A DNA stretch of 64,000 bases from Bretschneidera sinensis (Eukaryota > Streptophyta > Magnoliopsida > Brassicales > Akaniaceae), in NCBI GenBank assembly GCA_023935145.1, contig CM043698.1, positions 20,463,001 through 20,527,000 of the forward strand, read 5' to 3'. Below, one piece after another: positions 1 to 11,469 of this stretch. The stretch's first letter is position 1, and each line of letters starts with the position of its first letter. The position numbers and the translations under genes were made by a program. A model generated the notes under the pieces. The model did not search any database. It saw only the letters and a list, made by a program, of their open reading frames with translations, and was not told the origin of the DNA.

Positions 1-1205
1 ATCCTTGTAAAAACAGCAAAAAGCTTCCATAATGTCCTATTTAACATCAAAATCGATCCCATCGACCTCAATCTTGCTAATAAACTAATGTCTACGGCAC
101 CCTTTAGCTATTCGATGAAAAAAATTGGTATTGTTATCTTTTTTTCTTTTTTGATAAGTGAAATTGTATTTAATAAAAAAAAAAAAGGGTGCAACCAAAA
201 TCAAATTTGATATTATTATACTAGAATCTCTAGTTTCTCTAAATTGAAAACTTTCGGAAGCTCCTTTTTAAGAAACAATCTTATACTAGAATCATCTCTA
301 GAGAGCTCGCCACTCACCTCTCTCTCATCAATCCCTTAAATCTTCCCCGACAACTCCTGGATATTGACAACTCCAAAATTCTTCTTATTCCACCTTTTCA
401 AGTTGTCCTCAAGTAGCTTTAGTTTCTTTGTCACCGGGAAGCTGGCATAGCCCGACATGTTGAACTCATTCCACCAACTTCTAATGAGATCCGAGAAGCC
501 CTCCACTTTTAGACACATTCTCAAAACTAAACGGAATTGGACCCCAATGCAAGACCTTAATCTCAAGAGCAATGGGATGATGATTCGATGTTGGTTAATG
601 TAAGAGTTTAACGATCTAACCTAGAGAGAAGGCAAAATTTAGACCAAGTAAAAAGCCCCCAGGGTGGAGGATCCACAAGACTATACCTCTCCAAAAAAAC
701 CAAAAAGTCTCTCATTCTAAAGATTTCCCAACCACACCCAGAACGCTTGTAAGGGAATAGAACTAAATTGAAATCACCTTTAATAACCAAAGGCAAAGAC
801 CACCTCCTCTTAATCTCTTCCAATTCACCAAAAGAGACAGTCTTTCAATCTCTTCTTCTTGGCCATAAACACCTATGAACAACCATTCTACGCCTTGATC
901 CACCCCCTTGAACACACACGAAACCTAGTGAACGCCAACCCAAGAATCTATCAGCTCAACAACCATATCCTACCAAAAATTGACTAAACCACCTGAAGCC
1001 TCGATGGCCAGGAGAACTTCCACCCACTCATCCTCACTCCCCACACATTTTTCTCTAAGTTACTGTCTATCTCTTCCAATTTGGTTTCTCACAAACAAGA
1101 AATGTCTCCTTTCCATTCACAGAGATCATTTTTTTACCATATAGATCTTTTCAAAGGATCATTAAAACCGTTCACATTCCAAAAAATGATTTTCTAATTC
1201 ATCAA
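1..1205 (-). mobile_element. LINE (L1-type) ORF2 remnant, endonuclease region
   Basis: Read on the minus strand from about 1205 downward, the sequence gives a decayed non-LTR retrotransposon ORF2. It begins with an endonuclease-like start (KIIFWNVNGFNDPLKRSIW, about 1190-1135), continues through DFNLVLFPYKRSGCGWEIF and FTWSKFCLLSRLDR (608-823), and then into the endonuclease-to-RT linker (HHPIALEIKVLHWGPIPFSF, EGFSDLIRSWWNEF, 336-590). These match the usual order of plant L1-like ORF2 proteins, with GDFN and the SRLDR/HHP endonuclease blocks. Stops and frameshifts are frequent. The part below 330 still resembles the linker before RT but is broken by an A-rich stretch at 120-190. RT is outside the window or lost. 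Family assignment is by motif memory. Confidence 0.75.
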
Positions 1206-1626
1206 CCAACAATGACACCCACTAATTTAAGTGAATGTGACATTTTATGTAATCAGCCAATGTATATTTGTTAACTGCCACTTGCATTTTTTTTTCACTT
1301 CATCTATTTTACATGAGACCATTATGGATGTGGATCATTATTCATTGAAATGAATTACAGCTGATTGAAGAATTGAGAGGGCAGTTATATTACTAATTAC
1401 TTGTCGGAGTGAAAAGCTATGATATCTTCGCTAATAAGTTTTTCACGGTACATGTTGGTCTACATGACTATTTTGCTCAAATCAGTTCATAGTTCTTAGT
1501 CACTGAAAAACATTTATTGTTTCATGGTATAGCTAATCTGGTCAGCTTTACTTTTATAATTTGCATGTCACTTCAGAATTTAGTAGAACCGTACTAGTTT
1601 TAGACTTTGCGGGTCTTCGATTGATT
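1206..1626. other. intergenic, no gene recognised
   Basis: AT-rich sequence between the LINE remnant and the Copia-1 LTR. I see no coding frame, repeat or RNA gene here. Confidence 0.5.
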
Positions 1627-1871
1627 TGTTTGGGAGTTTTAGTGCATTATGGTACTAAAAATATAATGGGAATAAAGAAAGCAATATGAAACCGAGAGAG
1701 AGAATGAAAGATATTTGTTTTACTCTCTCACACTTGATTTTCATACTGCCAATAACATGCATATATATATATATAGGGATAATAATAAGGGCAATACTAT
1801 TACAATAGTAAAGACAACACTATTACAATATATTCTTTTGCTCTTTATGGAATATGTATCAAGTTTTAACA
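1627..1871 (-). repeat. putative 3' LTR of Copia-1
   Basis: On the minus strand the RNase H frame ends just before TGTTAAAACTT (from 1871). The block closes with CTCCCAAACA at 1627, giving TGTT...AACA ends. It contains a TATA-rich run (1760-1773), as expected of an LTR promoter. The partner LTR was not found, so the boundaries rest on the terminal bases alone. Confidence 0.4.
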
Positions 1872-2851
1872 TTCCTCATTGATACTCTTCCCGTGTATTC
1901 CCAGTTTGCTAAAAATATCTGCAATTTGGTCATCAATGTTGCAGTGGACGAGACTGATTTGGCTTGTGCTTTCAGCATCCTTGAGAAAATAATATTTTAT
2001 TTTGATATGCTTTGTTTTCCTGTGCTGGACTGCGTTTTTGGCAATCGCAATAGTCGATTTGCTATCATAATATAGTTTAATAGGCTTTTGCTGAATTTCA
2101 CCCATGTCGGAGAGAATTCTTCTAACCCATATTGCTTGATTCGTCGCTGCACAAGCTGTTATTTATTCAGCTTCCGCAGTGGACTGAGCTATTGTGTCCT
2201 GTTTTTGCGATAACCATGAGAATACACTATTTCCAAAAGAAAAAGTGTAACCGGATGTACTTTTCATGTCATCCAATGAACCAGCCCAATCACTGTCAAT
2301 AAAGCCAATCAAATCTGCATTTTCAGTTGACTTGTACCAAATGCCAAAATCAGCAGTACCCTTGACAAACCCGAGTACTCTTTTGCTACGTTGTAATGCA
2401 ATTGAGTTGACTTTTGCATAAACCTGGATAACAGGCTTGTTCCAAACATGATGTCTATTCTCTAGTTGCTGTCATATACAACAAATTTCCAATCATGCTT
2501 CTGTATTGTCTTTCATCAGCACTGGGTGAACCATCTTATTTCATCAATTTATCATTGGCAACCAGTAGGGTTGTTACTGCCATGAAATCTCCCATATTGA
2601 ATTTTTAAACAGATTCTCGACCTACTTTTTCTGGCAGATGAAGATACCTTCTTCATTTTGAATGATCTCCATGCCCAAAAAATAGCTCATCAAGCCAAGA
2701 TTTTTCATTTCAAATTATTTCTTCATATCTTACTTGAATGTTGTGATCATGATGGAATTGCTTCCAGTAACAATGGGACCATCAACATACAAGGAGACAA
2801 TCAAGATGTCAGAATTCCCTTGAGCCTTTATATAAAATGTGGGCTCGCTAG
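1872..2851 (-). pseudogene. Copia-1 RT C-terminal half and RNase H
   Basis: Translated on the minus strand, 2851-2570 gives the second half of a Copia reverse transcriptase: SLYVDGPIVTG at the palm active site (normally YVDD, so the second catalytic Asp reads Gly), MKNLGLMSYFLGMEI and EEGIFICQKK. Positions 2570-1872 carry the connection and RNase H, with YYDSKSTIAIAKN and RKTKHIKIKYYF near the end (1866-2105). Several stops interrupt it. Its upstream half lies beyond the Copia-2 insertion, at 7867 and above. Confidence 0.85.
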
Positions 2852-2856
2852 AACTC

Positions 2857-3159
2857 TATTAAAATGATGAAGAAATATATTGTGAAAACTAACAACCAAG
2901 TGGCCGAGTGAGAATTATGCAGAGTCTGTTAGTTTGTTACAAGTTAGTGGAATTTTGTTATTTTTGTTATTTTCTCTTTTATTTTCTAGATGAGCTGGAT
3001 CTTGTACATTGTTCCAGCCTTCCTATATAAGTTGCTCTTGTATGAATAGTTGAGTAGAAAATCAATGAATTAGTTTCTTTCTCTCTCAGGCTTTGTAGCC
3101 TTTCCTGCTGCTTTCTAGCTTTAATGTCTGTTTATTAGCCTTGCTTTTATTTTCTAAAA
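2857..3159 (+). repeat. Copia-2 5' LTR (303 bp)
   Basis: Direct repeat of 7559-7861. It contains a TATAAG box region (CTATATAAGTTGC, about 3024) and ends TCTAAAA directly before the primer-binding site. Confidence 0.93.
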
Positions 3160-3171
3160 TGGTATCAAAGC
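3160..3171 (+). other. Copia-2 primer-binding site (Met-tRNA type)
   Basis: TGGTATCAAAGC, one mismatch from the common plant Copia site TGGTATCAGAGC complementary to the initiator Met-tRNA 3' end. It is immediately downstream of the LTR. Confidence 0.85.
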
Positions 3172-3202
3172 GATTTTGTTCCGTTGTTTCTCACTTCTGA
3201 GC

Positions 3203-4110
3203 ATGGCTAAAGGCAAACAGACTCAGCCCTCTTTTCAATCTCCCATGGAAGATAATAGTAGTCCCTATTTTCTTCACAATGGTGATCATCCAGGATTCTC
3301 TCTGGTTTCTCTTTCACTTACTGGATCTGGTTCAAACTATCACTCTTGGCGCCGATCAATGGTTACAGCTCTAAATGCTAAGAACAAACTTGGGTTTATC
3401 GATGGAACCATCCCACGTTCGGCTGCAACAGATCTCCTTGCTGGTCCTTGGTCTCGCTGCAACAGCATGGTCATATCTTGGCTTTCCAACTCTGTCTGCA
3501 AAGAAATTGCAGAGAGCATCCTCTACCATGAAACAACCATCGAAATGTGGAATGATCTATAAGAACGATTTCACCAGGGAAGTGGTCCTCGAATTTTTGA
3601 ACTCAAGCAAAAAATTCTTGCTCACACTCAGGGATCGGTTGATGTCAATACCTACTATACTCGATTGAAAACTTTGTGGGATGAACTTCGAGAATTCAAG
3701 GCGATACCAGTTTGCAATTGCGGTGGAATGCGTGTTTATATGGAGGATTAACAACGAGAATCTGTGATGCAATTTCTGATGGGTTTGAATGAATCTTTCG
3801 TTTCGATTCGAGCTCAAATCCTGCTGATGGAACCAACTCCTCCGTTGAACAAAGTTTTTTCCCTGGTTGTTCAAGAAGAACGGCAATGATCTCTTACCAC
3901 CTCCAATTCTCCGGCATTCACAGCTTCTGTTTCTTCCAGATTTCAAGCAGTGTCCCGAGCTTCTTCTCCTCCTAATTCTTCTCGATCAAGAAATGATCGA
4001 CCACTGTGTACCCATTGCAACATCTTGGGCCACATCGGTGCTACAAAATCCATGGGTATCCGCCTGGATTCAAAAATAGGCCCAACTTTAGGCCCAATGG
4101 TTCTCGCCTA
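3203..4110 (+). pseudogene. Copia-2 GAG
   Basis: The frame opens at ATG 3203 (MAKGKQTQPSFQSPMEDNSS). It carries the Copia GAG features SGSNYHSWRRSMVTALNAKN and FIDGTIP, then after a stop at about 3560 continues with ERFHQGSGPRIFELKQKI and a UBN2-type region (YYTRLKTLWDEL, VMQFLMGLNESF). A degenerate zinc knuckle (CTHCNILGHIG) is at about 4010-4050. GAG packages element RNA into virus-like particles. Nonsense codons at about 3560, 3750 and 3888 and a frameshift near 4050 break it. The ORF around 4006-4557 continues into protease in another frame. Confidence 0.85.
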
Positions 4111-4365
4111 AATCAGATGTTACCCAATAGTCCTCACACAAACCAATTGGTTCTCATAGACGGTTCTTCATCTTTTCCAGTAAATTCTGCATCTCCACCG
4201 TCTCTCACTCATGACCAATACAATCAGTTATTGGCTCTCTTAAGTTCGCACAGCTCAAGTGGCTCATCTGCCTTACTCGGTGCCAATAACCCGCCTCAGC
4301 AATCCATTTCCAACTTCACTGGTATCCTTTCTTTCTCTTCTTCATCATCCACACTTTATCCTAGC

Positions 4366-7300
4366 ATTTGGATTTTAGATTTAGGGGCAACCCACCATGT
4401 TTGCACTAATTCATCCATGTTTCACTCCATTCATTCATTTTCTTCCAACTCTGTCACTTTGCCCACTGGTACAAAAATACCAATCACCGGAATTGGCACC
4501 GTACAACTATCGCCTCACCTTGTGCTTGAACATGTTCTCTACATTCCAACATTCTAATTTAATCTTATCTCCATTAGTGCCTTAACTCAAACCAATCGTT
4601 TTTCCTTTGATTTTACTGCTCGTTTTTGCTTTATCCAGGACCATTCACAGGGGAAGATGATTGGGATGGGTAGACGTCAAGGCAACCTTTACCTCTTAGA
4701 TAGCTCAGTTTTTCGTTCTGTTTCCTTTGTAATTGCTGTTGATAACAACACTTCTTCCTATGTAAATAAACTGTGGCATTACAGATTAGGCCACCCCTCC
4801 AATGTCAAACTCCATGTATTGAAATCTCATTTACAGTTGTAAAGTACTAGCAATACCAATCTTTCTTGTTCAATCTGCCCTCTAGCAAAACAGAAACGTC
4901 TGCCATTTGATTGCCATAATAACTTATCTCTTTCTCCCTTTGATCTCATATACTGTGATATTTGGGGACCATTTCATATCCCCACACATGATGGCTTTCG
5001 TTATTTTTTGACAATCGTTGATGATTGTACAAGGAATACATGGGTTCATATTTTACGTGCTAAATCTGATGTCAATACCATCTTCCCACAATTTTTCTCC
5101 ATGGTTAAAACCTAATTTGGTCTCACAATTAAATCAGTTCACAGTGATAATGCCCCTGAATTAAACTTGTCCGATCTCTTTACCCAACTTGGTGTACTTC
5201 ATTTTTATTCATGTGTTGACACTCCTCAACAAAATTCTGTTGTTGAACGTAAACACCAGCATATCCTCAATGTAGCCCGGGCCTTATATTTCCAATCCAA
5301 CATACCTATAGGATATTGGGGGGATTGTGTGCTTACTTTGGTTTACCTTATAAATCGAATTCCATCACCATTACTAAACAACAAAACTCCTTTTGAGCTA
5401 CTTCATCATAAATCACCATCTTACTCCCATCTCAAATCTTTCGGATGTTTTTGTTATAGCTCAACTCTTCCTAGCACCCGTCACAAATTCTCTCATTGAG
5501 TTTTACCTTGTATTTTTCTAGGATATCCTTTTTGTTACAAAGGTTACAAAATTCTAGACTTAGAGACCAACCAAATCTCTATCTCCCGAAATGTTACCTT
5601 CCAAGAATCTGTGTTTCCTTTCAAGTTAACTCAGAACAATAACTCTGTTGTTTCAGATTTTTTTTCTAAAAAATGTTGCCTGTTGTACCAGTTTATACCC
5701 TTTCCCCTTCTTTTGATAATTTGACTTCACATCCTAACAGCCATGACTCTTCCTCATATGATACTTCACTTCATACTACCTCCCACACAACTACTAGGTC
5801 TTCTAGAGTATCCCAGCCACTAAAATATCTCTCTGATTATCACTGTTATTTGGCTTCTCCTACTTCTCATTTCAACGTATCCAATTCCACTCCTTACCCC
5901 TTGTCCGATGTCATCTCCTATAATAAACTTTCCCTTTCTTTTCGTGCATTTTCTATTTCCATTTCCAGCATCACAGAACCAACATTATATACTGAGGCAG
6001 CTGTTGTACCCAAATGGCAGAATGCTATGAGAGCTGAACTGCAAGCTTTAGAGTCCAATAATACATGGTCTTTATGTTCTTTACCACCTGGCAAAGCAGT
6101 AGTTGGTTGCAAATGGATTTATCATGTTAAATATCATGCTGATGGTTCTATCGAAAGGTACAAAGCACGACTTGTTGCCAAAGGGTTCACACAGCAAGAA
6201 AGTGTTGATTTTTTTGATACTTTTTCACTTGTTGCCAAGACGGTCACTGTCAAGGTATTACTCTATCTTGTATCTATTTACAATTGGCATTTGACTCAAC
6301 TTGATGTCAATAATGCATTTTTGCACGGTGATCTATCTGAAGAAGTTTTCATGCATCTTCCTCCTAGTTATCACCGTGAGGGGGAGACTTCATTACATGC
6401 CAACACAGTTTGTAAGTTAACAAATCCATCTATGGCTTGAGACAAGCATCTAGGCAATGGTTTGCAAAATTTTCTGGTGTTTAATATCTGAAGGTTTCCA
6501 GCAATCACATTCAGATCACTCATTATTCATCAAGACAGCAGGAAATGATTTTATTGCCTTGTTAGTATATGTTGATGACATAATAGTTGCTAGTAACAAC
6601 AAGATTACTGTTGATAATTTGAAGAATTCTCTCAACAAAAGATTCAAGTTAAAAGATCTAGGAAATCTCAGGTATTTTCTAGGACTTGAAGTAGTTAGAT
6701 CAGCTAAAGGTATCTTGATAAACCAGAGAAAATATGCTCTTGAACTCCTATCTGAAACATGCTATTTAGGATGCAAACCTGCCAAAACTCCAATGCAATC
6801 GAATATGCCACTTTCTCAAGATGATGGAGAGCTGTTGACTGATCCCAGCATGTACAGAAGACTTATAGAGAAGCTCATTTACCTTACCATCACTAGGTCG
6901 GACTTAACTTACTCAGTAAATAAACTAAGTCAGTTCTTAAGTCAGCCAAGGAGACCCCATTTGCAAGCAATCTATAGAATTCTTCAGTATATTAAAGGAT
7001 CACCAGGCAAAGATCTTTTCTTCTCAGCTTCTTCACCTCTTCAACTTAAAGTTTCTGCCTTTTCTCTTCAATTAAAAGCATTCTCAGATTCTGATTGGGT
7101 AGCATGCCCTGATTCTAGAAAATCGGTTACTGGTTTTTGCGTATTTCTTGGAGATTCCTTGATATCATGGAAATCAAAGAAGCAAAGGACAGTTTCAAGA
7201 TCCTCAGCCAAAGTGGAGTATCGACCAATGGTTTCTGTGACTTATGAACTAACATGGCTGATTGCATTGCTCAAAGATTTAAGTGTTTCACACATACAAC

Positions 7301-7550
7301 CTGCTTTGTTGTACTGTGACAACCAAGCTGCTCTACACATTGCAGCAAACCTAGTCTTCCACAAGCGTACTAAACACATAGAAATAGATTGTCATATTGT
7401 GAGAGAAAAGATTCAAACAGATATGCTTAAAACTCTGCATGTTGTTGCACAACATCAGCTAGTTGATGTGCTTATCAAAGCTCTCTTTCCTGCTCAATTC
7501 AATTCCCTTATAGACAAGATGGGAATGTGCAACATATACATCCTATCTTG
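4366..7550 (+). pseudogene. Copia-2 POL (protease, integrase, RT, RNase H)
   Basis: Protease is at about 4366-4560: WILDLGATHHVCTN, with the active-site DSG reading DLG. The GAG-pre-integrase block is at 4770-4840 (LWHYRLGHPSNVKLHV) and the integrase core at 4920-5500 ([44 protein letters not shown]). RT starts at about 6000 (MRAELQALESNNTWSL, GCKWIYHVKYHADGSIERYK, QLDVNNAFLHGDL) and has an intact YVDDIIVA at about 6570. RNase H is at 7080-7500 (AFSDSDWVACPDSRKSVTGF, LYCDNQAALHIAANL, KRTKHIEIDCHI). Stops at about 4840, 5115 and 5500 and shifts near 5650 and 6415 break the frame. The last 1.1 kb (6457-7551) is open. Confidence 0.9.
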
Positions 7551-7558
7551 AGGGGGAG
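7551..7558 (+). other. Copia-2 polypurine tract
   Basis: AGGGGGAG directly before the 3' LTR, the expected plus-strand primer. Confidence 0.85.
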
Positions 7559-7861
7559 TATTAAAATGATGAAGAAATATATTGTGAAAACTAACAACCA
7601 AGTGGCCGAGTGAGAATTATGAAGAGTCTGTTAGTTTGTTACAAGTTAGTAGAATTTTGTTATTTTTGTTATTTTCTCTTTTATTTTCTGGATGAGCTGG
7701 ATCTTCTACATTGTTCTAGCCTTTCTATATAAGTTGCTCTTGTATGAACAGTTGAGTAGAAAATCAATGAATTAGTTTCTTCCTCTCTCAGGCTTTGTAG
7801 CCTTTCCTGTTGCTTTCTAGCTTTAATGTCTGTTTATTAGCCTTGCTTTCATTTTCTAAAA
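7559..7861 (+). repeat. Copia-2 3' LTR (303 bp)
   Basis: Direct repeat of 2857-3159 with identical length and the same TATTAAAA start and TCTAAAA end. It is followed by the AACTC target-site duplication. Confidence 0.93.
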
Positions 7862-10475
7862 AACTCCTCCTAAAGCCACGATCATTGAAATAAGAATCAA
7901 TCCTTTTGTATGAAGCTCATGGAGCTTATTTAAGCCCATATAATGCCTTTATGAGCTTTAAAATATTTTCTTCTTCACCTTTGGCTACAAAGCCTGATGG
8001 TTGCTCAATATAGATCTCATATTCAAGATAACCATTGAGAAAAGATGATTTCACATCAAACTGATAAATTTTCCCTCTTTTCTGAGTTGCAAGTACAAGG
8101 ATGGTTCACACAATATCTTGTCTTAAGACTAGAGCAAAGGATTAATTGAAATCACATAAAATTATCGAGTGAAACCTTTATCAACTAATTGGGCTTTGTC
8201 CTTTTGAATTGAGCCATATGGATTAAGTTTTGTCTTAAAGATCCATTTGACTCCAACAACATCTTTGTGAACTGGTTTCTCAATCAGATCCTATGTTTGA
8301 TTTTTCTTGATCATTCGTATCTCTTCTTTCATTGCTAGCCGCCATTCTTTATGTTGAGCCGCTTCATTATAATTGGTGGGCTTATGAACAGCATAATGAC
8401 AATACCCAAAAATTTCAAAAATTTTATCATACACTTCTGACAAATGCTTTGTTTTTTTTGGTGTACACAGAAAGAATGAAATTTCTTCACTTACAGGTGA
8501 ACCTTCAAAGATGATTTAGCTGGAATTTGATATGGTCCATCGGATTCTGAATCTGAACCGTCGATTTCTTGAGTAGGAGTACTTTGACTTGGTGGTTGAT
8601 TGAATCCCGCATTTTGCTGGATTGTTGAAACTATCCTCAACCTTTTATCATCTTTATTTTCTTCCCAATTACTAGAAGCATCTTCATTGAACGTTACATA
8701 TTTGCTCACGAGAATGTTCTCCATTTGCAGATTGAATATTTTATAGCCTTTAGATTGAGAGCTATAACCCAAGAAAAATTCTTTTTTTTTTCTTTTGCTT
8801 CCAACTTGTGCCTCTTTTGTGTTGGAATATGCATGTAGCAAATAATGCCAAATACTTTCAGATGTCTAAGGACTTGTGTCCTGAAAATGTCTCAAGTCCG
8901 GTCACGTATGGGATAACTTTAGTGATGTTTCTCTTTTGAAGATAAAAAGTAGTATAAACTGCTTCAACCCAAAACTTGTTTAGCATACCTTTATTTTTAA
9001 TTATGACCTTGCCATTTCCATGATGGTTTCATTTTTTCTTTCAGAAACATCATTTTGCTGAAGCATGTACGCAACAGTAAGTTGGCGATGTACACCTTCT
9101 TATCCACAAAATTTTTTGAATTATGAAGAAGTGTACTTAGTGCCTCGATCATTTCTGAGCATCTGAATTTGGCAGCTACTTTGGTTTTAAACCAGGTTCT
9201 TGAACTTCATAAATGTTCGGAACACCTCGAATCTTTATTTTAGAAAGTAGACCCAAGTCATTATGGAATAATCATCAATGAATAAAATGAAGTATCTGTT
9301 GTTGTCCAATGATGGGGTTCTCATTGGACCACAAACATTAGTGTGTACCAGCTGAACTTTTTGTGAGGTATGCCATATCTCATTTGTTGGAAATGGTTGT
9401 CGGTGTATCTTTCCGAGTTAGCAGCCTTAGCAAACTCTCTTAAGATCACTGATGGTGGGCAGATCTTTCACCATGGCCTTTTGGGATAACAACTTTAAGT
9501 TTTGAATGCTGCAATGCCCAAATCTTTTGTACCAAAGTGAACTATCTGTGCCAGCTTGTGACATCAGTGAATTTTTAATGGCGCAATTCCACTGAATAGG
9601 GGATTCTTGTTTTTCATTTTGACACTTGCTATCTCTTTCTTTTGGGGGTCATAAATTTCATAAGCGTTGCCTTCAATTAATAAAGAATAGCCATTCGTTA
9701 TCATTTAAGGTACACTTAGCAAATTTTGATCCAAATCTGGGATATAAAGAACATCTTTGATGTGTCGAGTGCCTTTTCTGGTTTGGATAATCACCTATTT
9801 TGACCGATACTTTGATGGTTGAATCGGTATTACTGAAAAGGTTTGGTTTTTGGCCAAATGATTTGTGCAACCGCTATCAATAAGCCACACATCATCTTTC
9901 TTTGCCATCTCTGCTTGATAGGCATAGAAAAGATGATTTTTTAATTCTTTTGTTTTGGAAACATTGGTTTGTTGGTTTTGTTTGAATTTATAGGTTTGGT
10001 CAATGTGACCAAACTTATTACACATTTTGCACTGAGGTTTTCTTTTGTGACAACAATCTTTCTCTTGGTGACTCGTCTTTTTGCAAATGCCACAAGGAGG
10101 GAATTTCCCTTTATTTTCGCCTCTCTTTGAGCCGCTTGTGTTGCCTTGCTTGTTACTGCCTCTCCATCTTTGGTTTTTCCCACATATATTAGATGGAAAT
10201 ATATTTTTATGCCTTGTTTGAAAAGCACCTTCAGTTGAGGCCTCGTTCCTTATTGAAATTCTTTGTTCATGAGCTTGTAGTGAACCTAATAGCTTAGTAA
10301 CTGAGAGTTGAGTAAGATCTCTCGATTATTCTATGATACTGACCACATAATCAATTTTTTCTGTGAGAGAAATCAAGAGTTTTCCTACCACTCTTTGATC
10401 TGTGTTGTTGTCGTCATATGCCTTGGTCTAATTAACTACTTCAATTACTTTAGAAGAGAAATCTTTGATGGTTTC
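7862..10475 (-). pseudogene. Copia-1 zinc knuckle, protease, integrase and RT N-terminal half
   Basis: Minus-strand reading from 10475 downward gives the GAG tail and knuckle (CKMCNKFGHIDQTYKFKQN at about 10030), protease (DVWLIDSGCTNHLAKN, 9890) and the GAG-pre-integrase block, all in decayed frames. Integrase follows (about 9450-8850) and then its C-terminal part (KKEFFLGYSSQSKGYKIFNL, 8491-8841). Below 8340 the RT N-part is visible (VVGVKWIFKTKLNPYGSIQK, ALYGLK) and runs to the Copia-2 insertion point. Integrase contains many stops. The protease DSG triad is intact, unlike in Copia-2. Confidence 0.85.
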
Positions 10476-10721
10476 TATTGGAAAATAACTTAATGAGTAC
10501 ACATGTAATATTCTAATAATAAGAATGCTAAAATCGTGGGAATTAGAGAAAAAAGATATAATCCCACTAAATAACTTTGTTGCTATTTTCTAGGAGTTAG
10601 TTTTCTTATTTATCTCATCTCTTAATTATCTCCTCGTAATTAGCTAAGATTATTCTGTACATATAGCCGAAAAATGCCTCATATTCCATACATCAGATAT
10701 TCATTTTTCTGAAAGTTTACG
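10476..10721 (+). repeat. Copia-3 5' LTR
   Basis: Direct repeat of 14658-14901, ending directly before the primer-binding site TGGTATCAGAGC. Confidence 0.9.
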
Positions 10722-10733
10722 TGGTATCAGAGC
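10722..10733 (+). other. Copia-3 primer-binding site
   Basis: TGGTATCAGAGC, the exact common plant Copia initiator Met-tRNA site. Confidence 0.88.
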
Positions 10734-10874
10734 TTTAAGGTTTTTTTTTTTTGAAAATTCCAAAGCCTTCATCGCTTCATCTGTTTTGGCCTTCATAACC
10801 AACCATACCTCTTGCCTTTATCGCCAATTTTTTCTTCCCTCTAATATTGCCTTCTTCTCCATCATTAACCCACC

Positions 10875-11468
10875 ATGGCTGAAAACACCACCCTGCCCAC
10901 AGAAGTTCTCAATCATCCAACTTCAGATGATCTACAAAATATTCAAGCAGTGTACAGACTGAATGGGAAAAATTATTTGAAGTGGTCCCAATTTATCCGC
11001 ACATATTTGAAGAGCAACGGAAAAATAAGTCATCTTCTAGGCATAGGACTGAAGGAGGAAGATCTCAAATTTACAGCGTGGGATGAAGCAGATTTCATGA
11101 TTAATATAGAGGAGGTAGAGAAGTTAATGAGACTTCTGGGATCGCTGGAAAAACCTAGTGGTTCATGCTCTCTTGCATTCTCAGGTAAGTTCTCATTTTC
11201 TCAAGGACTAAATATCTCAGATGAAACTATCAGGAACTTATGGGTCATTGACTCAGGAGCCACAGACCATATGACTCATTCTTCACTAAATTTTAGCACC
11301 TACTCTCCATATCCTAGCAATCAAAAAATAGCAGTTGTCGATGGTTCTTTAACTACTGTAGCTGGTTTAGGAGATATTCATATCAGTCATTCTCTTACTT
11401 TAAAAAAATGTTCTTCATGTCCCAAAGTTTTATACCAACTTAATATCCATTCAAAAGCTCACACATAA
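10875..11468 (+). pseudogene. Copia-3 truncated GAG fused to protease
   Basis: An uninterrupted 197-codon frame starts at ATG 10875 (MAENTTLPTEVLNHP). It has the Copia GAG start (VYRLNGKNYLKWSQFIRTYL) for about 75 residues and then passes without a stop into a protease region (LWVIDSGATDHMTHSSLNF). The middle and end of GAG, including the UBN2 core and zinc knuckle that normally take roughly 200 residues or more, are absent. The fusion point is near residue 75 (about 11100). The protease DSG triad is intact. Confidence 0.85.
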
Positions 11469-11469
11469 T

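Larger units (their letters stand above)
2857..7861 (+). mobile_element. Copia-2: complete-length plus-strand Ty1/copia element nested in Copia-1
   Basis: Two 303-bp LTRs (2857-3159 and 7559-7861) flank gag and pol on the plus strand. A 5-bp target-site duplication AACTC lies on each side (2852-2856 and 7862-7866). Removing the element and one AACTC rejoins the Copia-1 RT frame exactly. The primer-binding site TGGTATCAAAG starts at 3160, one base past the LTR, and the polypurine tract AGGGGGAG abuts the right LTR. By eye the LTRs differ at about ten positions. The LTRs begin TATTAAAA and end TCTAAAA rather than TG...CA. The coding region carries nonsense codons and frameshifts, so it is not autonomous now. 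Confidence 0.95.

Noticed and set aside
120..190. A-rich tract in the LINE as a possible SINE tail
   Set aside because: No SINE promoter boxes or target duplications could be recognised.
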